A DNA stretch of 64,000 bases from Sphingomonas pokkalii. GTDB taxonomy: Bacteria; Pseudomonadota; Alphaproteobacteria; Sphingomonadales; Sphingomonadaceae. Below the pieces are notes generated by a model. The model saw only the letters and a list, made by a program, of their open reading frames with translations. It was not told where the DNA came from and ran no database searches. Below are positions 57,742 through 64,000 of the stretch, piece by piece (positions within the stretch are counted from its first letter, which is position 1; every line of letters starts with the position of its first letter). The stretch spans positions 3,618,009 through 3,682,008 of the forward strand of contig NZ_QENQ01000001.1 in the NCBI RefSeq assembly GCF_003096275.1, written 5' to 3'. Made by a program: the position numbers and the translations under genes.

Positions 57742-59292
57742 ATGTGGACCGCCCCGATCAAGCTGATCCTCTGGGATCTCGACGACACGCTCTGGCAGGG
57801 AACCCTTGCCGAAGGCGACACGGTGACGCTGTTCGAACAGCGCGCGGAATTCGTCCGCGCCTTCAACGCTCGGGGCGTGGTCTCCTCGATCTGCTCGAAG
57901 AACGACGTTGATGCGGCGCGCGCCAAGCTCGAAGCGTTCGGCCTGTGGGACGAGTTCGTCTTCCCGCATATCGCCTTCACGCCAAAGCCGGAGGCGATCC
58001 GCGGCATCATCGCGGACATGCAACTGCGCCCCGCCAACGTGCTGTTCATCGACGATAATCCGCACAATCTGGGCGCCGTGCGTCACGCCATGCCCGAGAT
58101 CCAGACGCTCGACGCGACGGCCGAGGATGCGGACGAGCAGCTTGCCGACCTGCTGGCGATGCAGACCGGCACGCGCAGCAGGGTTGCCGATTATCGGTTG
58201 CTCGAAGCCAAGAAGCGCGATCGGGCGGCCGTGCCCGGTCAGTCCAACGAGGCATTTCTGCGCGCCTCCGGCCTGTGTGCCTGCGCGCCCTTCATCATGG
58301 ACAATCTGGAGTTCGCGCCGCGCATTGCCGAACTGATCAACCGTTCGAACCAGTTGAACTACACCCAGTCGCGCGTCGATCCTGCTGCGCTGGAGGCGGA
58401 CATCATCAACGTCACCCAGCATGACAGCTGGTCGATTTTCGCCTGGGACAAATATGGTCGCTACGGGCTGGTCGGCTTCGTGATGTGGCATCGTGTCGAG
58501 CAGCGGATGGTGCATTTCACCTTCTCGTGCCGCGCCATGCACATGGGGCTGGAGGAATATGCGTTGGGCAAGATCCGCGCGCTGTGGGCGGACGCGGATT
58601 TCAGCACGTTCGACGGCCGCTTCAGCCGGGTGACGCCCGACTGGATCCGCGATTATGGCTTTGATGACGCGGAGATACGCGCTGCGATCCGGGCAGAGCA
58701 GAACGCTCAGCCTGGGATGGATCCGGCGATCCGTATCATGTTCGACTGCCAGTCCGGCGGGATCGCCCACTACAGCCGCTTTCGCCCCGCGATCGAGTTT
58801 GACAACAATCCGCGCCTGTTCGCGCTGCGGATGATGGACGACGGCAGCTACCGCGAACAGACGTTTCCGCCCTTCCTCGTCTATGGCGCCACCGTCGATT
58901 ATCTGGATGTGCGCTGGCCCGAGAAATGGCACCTGCTGGAGATTGGCCTGTACGAGAAATGCGTCCTGCGCCTGGTGATCCATCTGATCGAGAACGGCTT
59001 GCGGATGCTGGTGGTGCTGCCACCCGAGAACGCACCGATCGAGAAGTACCGGCTGGGGCTCAATCACTCGCCGGAGCGCTGCCGTATCTTCAACGCCGTC
59101 TGGCGACGCATGGCGCGGGAGAATCCGGAACATCTCTTCATCCTGGAAGTCGCGCACCTGCTCGACAGCCCGGACGAAATGGCGGACGTGACCCATTATC
59201 ACCCGGCGCTGCTGCAGAAGGTGGCCGGGCAGATGGATTTGTGGGTCCACCAGCTGTTCACCGCCGATAGCGAGCAGGCGGCGGCAGCCTGA
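57742..59292 (+). CDS. FkbH-like HAD-IIIC domain protein
   Basis: The N-terminal HAD-IIIC domain (1-150) has the catalytic pair in WDLDDTLWQG (Asp12, Asp14), ICSKND with Cys51, and FIDDNPHN (Asp104/105). A GNAT-like middle region (about 165-300) and a C-terminal part (about 330-516) follow. FkbH proteins load a glyceryl unit from bisphosphoglycerate on an acyl carrier protein in polyketide pathways. Here the next gene encodes an ACP inside a sphingolipid cluster. AGGGGG precedes the ATG. The biological role in this setting is not known to me. Confidence 0.75.
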   Translation: MWTAPIKLILWDLDDTLWQGTLAEGDTVTLFEQRAEFVRAFNARGVVSSICSKNDVDAARAKLEAFGLWDEFVFPHIAFTPKPEAIRGIIADMQLRPANVLFIDDNPHNLGAVRHAMPEIQTLDATAEDADEQLADLLAMQTGTRSRVADYRLLEAKKRDRAAVPGQSNEAFLRASGLCACAPFIMDNLEFAPRIAELINRSNQLNYTQSRVDPAALEADIINVTQHDSWSIFAWDKYGRYGLVGFVMWHRVEQRMVHFTFSCRAMHMGLEEYALGKIRALWADADFSTFDGRFSRVTPDWIRDYGFDDAEIRAAIRAEQNAQPGMDPAIRIMFDCQSGGIAHYSRFRPAIEFDNNPRLFALRMMDDGSYREQTFPPFLVYGATVDYLDVRWPEKWHLLEIGLYEKCVLRLVIHLIENGLRMLVVLPPENAPIEKYRLGLNHSPERCRIFNAVWRRMARENPEHLFILEVAHLLDSPDEMADVTHYHPALLQKVAGQMDLWVHQLFTADSEQAAAA

Positions 59293-59375
59293 CCTTTGGG
59301 GAGGTGCCCCGCGACGGGCTCGGTTTCGCCGCATTCGCTTGGCACCTGCGACCGATCACACTAAGGACCGGCCGC

Positions 59376-59618
59376 ATGACTGACCGTGCAGAAATTTTCG
59401 AAACCGTCGCCGCGCAGATCGAGCCCTTCAACAAGAAGGGCGTCGCGCTCACCGAAACCACCACCTTCGCGGGCGATCTCGAATGGGACAGCCTGACGGT
59501 GATGGATTTCGTCGCCGCGATCGAGGATGAGTTCGATATCGTCATCACCATGAACATGCAGGCCGAGATCGAGAGCGTCGGCCAGCTGGTCGACGCCGTG
59601 CAGAAGCTCAAGGGCTGA
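59376..59618 (+). CDS. Dedicated acyl carrier protein of the sphingolipid cluster
   Basis: This 80-residue ACP carries the phosphopantetheine Ser39 in EWDSLTVMDF (a DSL motif). It differs from a housekeeping AcpP by a longer N-terminus and a charged loop. Such an ACP next to serine palmitoyltransferase occurs in alphaproteobacteria and supplies the acyl thioester for the first step. It is five bases upstream of spt. Confidence 0.88.
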   Translation: MTDRAEIFETVAAQIEPFNKKGVALTETTTFAGDLEWDSLTVMDFVAAIEDEFDIVITMNMQAEIESVGQLVDAVQKLKG

Positions 59619-59623
59619 ACGCC

Positions 59624-60826
59624 ATGACCGACCTGATGAGCAAGTTCGACGGCCTGATCGCCGAGCGCCAGGCGCTGCTCGACAGCGGCGTGATCGATCC
59701 GTTCGCGATCGTGATGGAGCAGGTCAAGTCGCCCACCGAGGCGGTGATCAAGGGCAGGGACACGATCCTGCTCGGCACCTATAATTACATGGGCATGACG
59801 TTCGATCCGGACGTCATCCAGGCCGGCAAGGACGCGCTCGATCAGTTCGGTTCGGGCACCAATGGCAGCCGCATGCTCAACGGCACCTTCCGCGACCATA
59901 TGGAAGTGGAGCAGGCGCTGCGCGACTTCTACGGCGTGTCGGGCGCGATCGTGTTCTCCACCGGCTACATGGCCAATCTGGGCATGATCTCGACGCTGGC
60001 CGGCAAGGGCGAGTATATCATCCTCGACGCCGACAGCCATGCCTCGATCTATGACGGCTGCAAGCAGGGCAATGCCGAAATCGTCCGCTTCCGTCACAAC
60101 GACGTGGCCGATCTCGACAAGCGCCTCGGCCGCCTGCCGGCCGAAGCCGGCAAGCTGGTGGTGCTGGAGGGCGTCTATTCGATGCTCGGCGACATCGCCC
60201 CGCTCAAGGAGATGGTCGCCGTCGCCAAGAAACACGGTGCGATGGTGCTGGTCGACGAGGCGCATTCGATGGGCTTTTTCGGCCCCAATGGCCGCGGCGT
60301 CTATGAGGACCAGGGGCTGGAAGCGGACGTCGATTTCGTCGTCGGCACCTTCTCCAAATCGGTCGGCACCGTCGGCGGCTTCTGCATCTCGAACCACCCC
60401 AAGTTCGAGGCGATCCGGCTGGCCTGCCGCCCGTACATCTTCACCGCGTCGCTGCCCCCAAGCGTGGTGGCGACGGCGGCGACCTCGATCCGCAAGCTGA
60501 TGACCGCGCACGAGAAGCGCGCCCGGCTGTGGGAAAATGCCCGCGCGCTGCACGGCGGCCTCACGGCCATGGGCTTCAAGCTCGGCACCGAAAAGCCCGA
60601 AAGCGCGATCGTCGCGGTGATCCTGGAGGACCAGGAACAGGCGGTGGTGATGTGGCAGGCGCTGCTGGAGAACGGCCTGTATGTCAACATGGCGCGCCCG
60701 CCGGCGACTCCGGCCGGCACCTTCCTGTTGCGCTGCTCGCTCTGCGCCGAGCATCGGCCAGAGCAGATCGAGCGGGTGCTGGGCATGTTCCGCGCGGCCG
60801 GCCAGGCCGTGGGCGTGATCGGCTGA
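59624..60826 (+). CDS. spt: Serine palmitoyltransferase
   Basis: This PLP alpha-oxoamine synthase condenses serine with an acyl thioester to 3-ketosphinganine, the first sphingolipid step. The PLP Lys is Lys245 in GTFSKSVG, with ring-stacking His139 and Asp211/His214 in VLVDEAHSMGF. These correspond, with a shift of 20, to the known residues of the soluble Sphingomonas paucimobilis enzyme. The length is 400. It shares its operon with the ACP and probably with the FkbH-like and CerR-like genes. Confidence 0.94.
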   Translation: MTDLMSKFDGLIAERQALLDSGVIDPFAIVMEQVKSPTEAVIKGRDTILLGTYNYMGMTFDPDVIQAGKDALDQFGSGTNGSRMLNGTFRDHMEVEQALRDFYGVSGAIVFSTGYMANLGMISTLAGKGEYIILDADSHASIYDGCKQGNAEIVRFRHNDVADLDKRLGRLPAEAGKLVVLEGVYSMLGDIAPLKEMVAVAKKHGAMVLVDEAHSMGFFGPNGRGVYEDQGLEADVDFVVGTFSKSVGTVGGFCISNHPKFEAIRLACRPYIFTASLPPSVVATAATSIRKLMTAHEKRARLWENARALHGGLTAMGFKLGTEKPESAIVAVILEDQEQAVVMWQALLENGLYVNMARPPATPAGTFLLRCSLCAEHRPEQIERVLGMFRAAGQAVGVIG

Positions 60827-60870
60827 GCCCACTTTCCAGTCCGCTTGCGAGCGCCTAGAGACTGGGGCGA

Positions 60871-62835
60871 ATGAGCGACGCACTTCCGTCTCTGGAGCGT
60901 TCGGTTCACGCGAAGAACTGGCGCTTGCTCTTGCTCGGCGCGCTGGCGATTCTGGGCGTCGTCGTGCTGAGCGCGCTGATCCTGATCCAGCAGCGCACCG
61001 ATCTGGAGCGGGATCGGGCGATTGCGCGTCAGCAGCATAGCTTCGAATTGATCCTGCGCGCCAACCAGCTGTCCGGCGCGATCTCCGCGGCGGAGGCGGC
61101 GCTGGGCCGCTATGTCGTCAGCGCCGATCGCAATCTCGGGCAGCAATATGCCGATCAATGGAGCAAGGCGGGGGAGCAACTCCAGCGGCTGCGCCAGCTG
61201 ACCGGCGACAATCCGCAACAGCAACGTGAGATTCGTGCGTTGCAGCGAGCCTTCGCCCAGCGCGGCGACGAGTTGAATGCGACCGCGCTCTATTCCACCT
61301 ACAAGCGCCACCGGGATGCCTGGGGGTCCTATTATCAGGTGCGGGAGAGCGTTGCCCGCAAGCGGGTGGAGGCGCTGCTCGATCAGATTGTGGAGCAGGA
61401 GCGCGGCGTGCTGCGCGATCGTACCCGGGCGGCGGCGCAGCTGATCGAGAATTCGGGCTATGCCTCGCGGGTGTTGAGCGGTTTCGGTCTGGTGATCGCG
61501 CTGGGTGCGGTGGTGCTCGGCTGGCTTGCGGTCGAAGCCCAGGGGGATCGCGCGCTTGCCGATGCCGATGCGGCCTGGGAGCGGGAACGCACCGCCCAGC
61601 TGCGCGAAGCGGTAGCGGCCGCGACGGCGCAGCTGCGCGCCGAGGCGCACGAGCGCGAACAGGCGGAAGCGGCGCTCCGCCAGGCGCAAAAAATGGATGC
61701 CGTGGGCCAGCTTACCGGCGGCATCGCGCACGATTTCAACAATATGCTGGCGGTTGTGCTGGGGGGCGTGGAACTTGCGCGCCGTCAGATCGAAACGGAC
61801 CCGCGCGAGGCTGCCCGCCATCTGGACAATGCGATGGAAGGTGCGCATCGCGCGGCAGCGCTCACCCGCCAGCTGCTCGCCTTTTCCCGCTCCGAATCGC
61901 TGGCGCCCGAGCCGGTGGATGCCGGGATGCTGATCCGCGGGATGCGCGATCTGCTCGATCGCACGTTGGGCGATACCATCCAGGTAAAGGCCCGCAACCA
62001 GGGTACGGACTGGCGGATCTGGGTCGATCGGCACCAGCTGGAAAATGCGGTGCTCAATCTGGCGGTCAACGCGCGGGACGCGATGAATGGGCGCGGAATC
62101 CTGACGATCACCACCGGCGAGGCGCGTCTGGCGGCGAACGAAGTCGGCCATTGCGCGGCAGGCGACTATGTGTCGGTCGGCGTGCAGGACGATGGCTGCG
62201 GCATGACCCCCGGCGTGCTGGAGCGCGTGTTCGAACCGTTCTTCACCACCAAGCCGGTAGGCAAGGGCACGGGGCTAGGACTCAGCCAGATCTTCGGCTT
62301 CGTCCGTCAATCGGGCGGCGGCATCGCGATCGAGACGGCACCGGGCGAGGGCACTACGGTGACCCTGTACCTGCCTCGCCACAAGGGTACCGACGTTGCA
62401 GGGATCCGTGCGCCGGTGCGGGCAGAGCCGACCGAAGACAGCAGCGGCCCGGCCTATGACATCCTGGTGGTGGAGGATGACCCACGCGTGCTGGCGGCGA
62501 CCCTGGCGGCGCTGCGCGAGCTCGGCCATCGCGCCGTCGGCTGTGCCGATCCGCTGCGCGCGCCTGCCGCGATCGAGCGGATGCAGACCGTCGACCTGGT
62601 GATGACCGATGTGCTCATGCCCGGCCAGACCGGACCGGAGATGATCGCGGGCCTGGAGGGGCGTCTGCGTGGCGCAGCGGTGCTGTTCGTCACGGGCTTC
62701 ACCGGGGAGGCGAGCGCCGAGAAGCTCCGTGACCGCCCGGTGCTGCGCAAGCCGTTCACGGTCGCCGCGCTGTCCCGCGCGGTGCGCGAGGCGGTGGTGG
62801 GCGAAGCGCAGCGGATGGGCCAGGCGGCGGAATAA
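60871..62835 (+). CDS. Hybrid histidine kinase with receiver domain
   Basis: This 654-residue membrane kinase has two spans (about 20-42 and 200-220) bracketing a periplasmic or CHASE3-like helical sensor. A HisKA domain follows with GGIAHDFNNMLAVVLGGVEL in part (phospho-His in IAHDFNN), then an ATPase with N-box NAVLNLAVNARDAM and G-box GTGLGLSQIFG. The C-terminal receiver (about 530-645) has VVEDDPRVL, phospho-acceptor in VMTDVLMPGQ and Lys in RKPF. The HisKA type matches CckA-like kinases, which could use ChpT. It follows spt by 44 bases. Confidence 0.9.
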   Translation: MSDALPSLERSVHAKNWRLLLLGALAILGVVVLSALILIQQRTDLERDRAIARQQHSFELILRANQLSGAISAAEAALGRYVVSADRNLGQQYADQWSKAGEQLQRLRQLTGDNPQQQREIRALQRAFAQRGDELNATALYSTYKRHRDAWGSYYQVRESVARKRVEALLDQIVEQERGVLRDRTRAAAQLIENSGYASRVLSGFGLVIALGAVVLGWLAVEAQGDRALADADAAWERERTAQLREAVAAATAQLRAEAHEREQAEAALRQAQKMDAVGQLTGGIAHDFNNMLAVVLGGVELARRQIETDPREAARHLDNAMEGAHRAAALTRQLLAFSRSESLAPEPVDAGMLIRGMRDLLDRTLGDTIQVKARNQGTDWRIWVDRHQLENAVLNLAVNARDAMNGRGILTITTGEARLAANEVGHCAAGDYVSVGVQDDGCGMTPGVLERVFEPFFTTKPVGKGTGLGLSQIFGFVRQSGGGIAIETAPGEGTTVTLYLPRHKGTDVAGIRAPVRAEPTEDSSGPAYDILVVEDDPRVLAATLAALRELGHRAVGCADPLRAPAAIERMQTVDLVMTDVLMPGQTGPEMIAGLEGRLRGAAVLFVTGFTGEASAEKLRDRPVLRKPFTVAALSRAVREAVVGEAQRMGQAAE

Positions 62836-62893
62836 CCACAGGCGGGCCGGGCCGTCCCCACGATGGCGAGCAGCCAAGGGGCGCGCATTGTGG

Positions 62894-63478
62894 CTAGGGG
62901 GCGGTCGCCTTGATCCGCTCCCGTAGCATCATCGCTGCCAGTTCCCGTGCCTTGTCGCGGGGCAGCCCCAGGGCGCGGGCCATCGGGGCACCGAGTAGCG
63001 CGTCACCCAATGCCATCAGGGTCAGTTGCAGCGTTTCCTCGCGCAAGGGAGTGCGGGCATCCTGCCCCTCGCTGATTCGATCGACCAGGCTGTGGATCGC
63101 CTCCAGGATCGGATCCAGGGCATTCTGGTTGCCCGTCAGAATCATCCAACTGGCCAACGCACCGGCGCCTTCCCGATCGAAGGCGTCGAAGGCAAGATCC
63201 ACGACTTCGCGCAGATTATGGTCGCCGTTGCGCGCGCGCAGCACCGCCTCGCCGATCTTCATGGTCACCGCCTCGGCCATGCTCGCAGCCAGCGCCTTCT
63301 GCAGCCCTGCCGCCGAGCCGAAATGATGCAGCAGATTGGCGTGGGTGCGCCCGATGCGTGCGGCGACCGCCTTCAGCGTCACTGCCTGGGGGCCATCCTC
63401 GATCAGCAGCGCACGCGCCGCCTCCAGCGCTGCATCACGCGATTCTTCCGGGGACAGGCGGCGGCGCGCCACGTTCAT
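62894..63478 (-). CDS. TetR family transcriptional regulator
   Basis: This 194-residue repressor has an N-terminal TetR helix-turn-helix (about 10-55: SRDAALEAARALLIEDGPQA, then IGRTHANLLHHFGS). The rest is the ligand-binding and dimerisation domain; the ligand is unknown. ATG 63478 is chosen over an in-frame TTG at 63484. A palindrome just upstream at 63485-63515 probably is its own operator. No adjacent target gene is obvious apart from itself. Confidence 0.88.
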   Translation of the reverse strand: MNVARRRLSPEESRDAALEAARALLIEDGPQAVTLKAVAARIGRTHANLLHHFGSAAGLQKALAASMAEAVTMKIGEAVLRARNGDHNLREVVDLAFDAFDREGAGALASWMILTGNQNALDPILEAIHSLVDRISEGQDARTPLREETLQLTLMALGDALLGAPMARALGLPRDKARELAAMMLRERIKATAP

Positions 63479-63484
63479 CGTCAA

Positions 63485-63515
63485 CGGTTGGAAACCCCCT
63501 TTGTGGTTCCAACGG
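63485..63515. promoter_or_regulatory. Probable TetR operator
   Basis: CGGTTGGAA (63485-63493) and TTCCAACGG (63507-63515) form an inverted repeat with one mismatch around a 13-base spacer, centred at 63500. It directly precedes the TetR start, as expected for an autoregulatory site. Confidence 0.6.
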
Positions 63516-63543
63516 GCTTAATCCAGGAGGCGGGCCGGGGGAA

Positions 63544-63571
63544 GGCGTGACTCCCTCAGGGGAGTCACGCC
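63544..63571 (-). terminator. Hairpin terminator at the GNAT gene end
   Basis: A perfect 12-bp stem (63544-63555 with 63560-63571) with loop TCAG overlaps the GNAT stop codon. It would end transcription of the GNAT gene towards the TetR operator. Confidence 0.7.
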
Positions 63572-64000
63572 GCCAGTCGCGGTTCGGGATGGGGGTGGCT
63601 GTCCTCCGCGCCAAGCTCGAGCTCGAACGACGCGCAGGGCATCTCGCAGCCGCGGCCTTTGGACCAGATCGGCTCGACGCGGCCCGTCGGCCTGAAGCCG
63701 AGCTTCCGCAGCACGCGGCCCGAAGCGGGATTATCCACCGCGTGGCGCGACGTTATCCGGCGGACGCCCGCCGCGCGGGCGGCAGCGAGCACGCCGCGTC
63801 CCGCTTCGGTGGCATAGCCTTTCCCCCATGCCGATGGGGTGAACCAATAGCCGAGTTCATGGGTGTTGCTATCGACGGTATCGATGCCGATGCAGCCGAT
63901 CAGCGCCACCGCACCTCCCTGGTGCTCGAACACCAGGAAGCGCGTATCGGTCCAGTGCGCCAGGAAGGTTTCGGCCGCTTCGATCGTATAGGGCCAGGGC
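63565..64000 (-). CDS. GNAT N-acetyltransferase (RimJ-like), N-terminus cut by window edge
   Basis: This acetyl-CoA-dependent acyltransferase resembles RimJ/RimL. The acetyl-CoA-binding motif is in AWGKGYATEAGRGVL, preceded by ELGYWFTPSAW, and SGRVLRKLGFRPTG follows, all typical. The frame is open through the right edge (TIEAAETFLAHWTDTRFLV in part is visible), so the start is outside. The last 15 residues are polar and probably disordered. A hairpin overlaps the stop. Confidence 0.85.
   Translation of the reverse strand, partial: PWPYTIEAAETFLAHWTDTRFLVFEHQGGAVALIGCIGIDTVDSNTHELGYWFTPSAWGKGYATEAGRGVLAAARAAGVRRITSRHAVDNPASGRVLRKLGFRPTGRVEPIWSKGRGCEMPCASFELELGAEDSHPHPEPRLAA

Noticed and set aside
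63485..63515. GGAAC-N19-CGTT on the minus strand before the TetR gene
   Set aside because: The spacer is too long for EcfG; the bases are better explained by the palindromic operator.

Overview
The window is GC-rich, densely coded DNA from an alphaproteobacterium, most probably a sphingomonad (Sphingomonas or a close relative). Three things point there: a serine palmitoyltransferase with its own acyl carrier protein (sphingolipid synthesis), a complete phyP-nepR / phyR / ecfG general stress response (GSR) locus, and a ChpT-type phosphotransferase beside a chemotaxis operon. No tRNA, 16S/23S/5S rRNA, CRISPR array, phage or insertion sequence was seen. Two RNA genes are present: the small SRP RNA (about 8129-8219) and RNase P RNA (about 24403-24796).

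Layout. 1-3.7 kb: nagZ (cut by the left edge), scpA-scpB, tatABC. 3.7-8.1 kb: an entericidin-like lipopeptide and the GSR locus, with two unannotated-size single-span peptides around ecfG. 8.1-16.7 kb: SRP RNA, CPBP protease, dnaX-ybaB, mtgA, rpoH, rluD, a JAMM protein, an acyltransferase and a FrnE-like thiol oxidoreductase. 16.7-23.8 kb: a small stress membrane peptide behind a good EcfG promoter, then chpT-cheA-cheW-cheY-cheB-cheR and an AmpD-type amidase. 24.4-25.7 kb: rnpB, a J-domain protein and a thioredoxin-like 2Fe-2S protein. 25.9-30.9 kb: an expanded phage-shock operon. A sigma-54 promoter drives a 35-residue peptide, pspA, pspB, pspC, then six further small proteins, most with one membrane span plus a PspB-like coiled-coil tail, and sufE; pspF is divergent.

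31-39.6 kb: a deoxyhypusine-synthase-like enzyme with an ornithine decarboxylase, a threonine dehydratase, two hydrolases (one apparently without its serine nucleophile), and two cysteine desulfurases in tandem with a ferredoxin. A 50-residue protein at 39559-39711 looks like a second NepR anti-sigma factor. 39.8-46.3 kb: glnE, bcp, a ferritin-like protein, an M23 peptidase, erpA and xth. 46.3-63 kb: a candidate bacterial ceramide synthase divergent from a desaturase, a secreted deacetylase, lptF-lptG, obgE, proB, then a sphingolipid block: cerR-like reductase, FkbH-like HAD protein, ACP, serine palmitoyltransferase. A hybrid histidine kinase, a TetR regulator and a GNAT protein cut by the right edge close the window.

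Three themes link these pieces. Envelope stress appears in the Psp array, with a second sigma-54 promoter of nearly identical core at 46388. The GSR appears in the main locus, a second NepR candidate and EcfG-like promoters at 5977, 11153, 16753 and 39759. Sphingolipid synthesis is split between 46.8-49.2 kb and 56.8-60.8 kb. The most promising less-described items are the PspB-like array, the second NepR and the FkbH-like protein inside the sphingolipid block.
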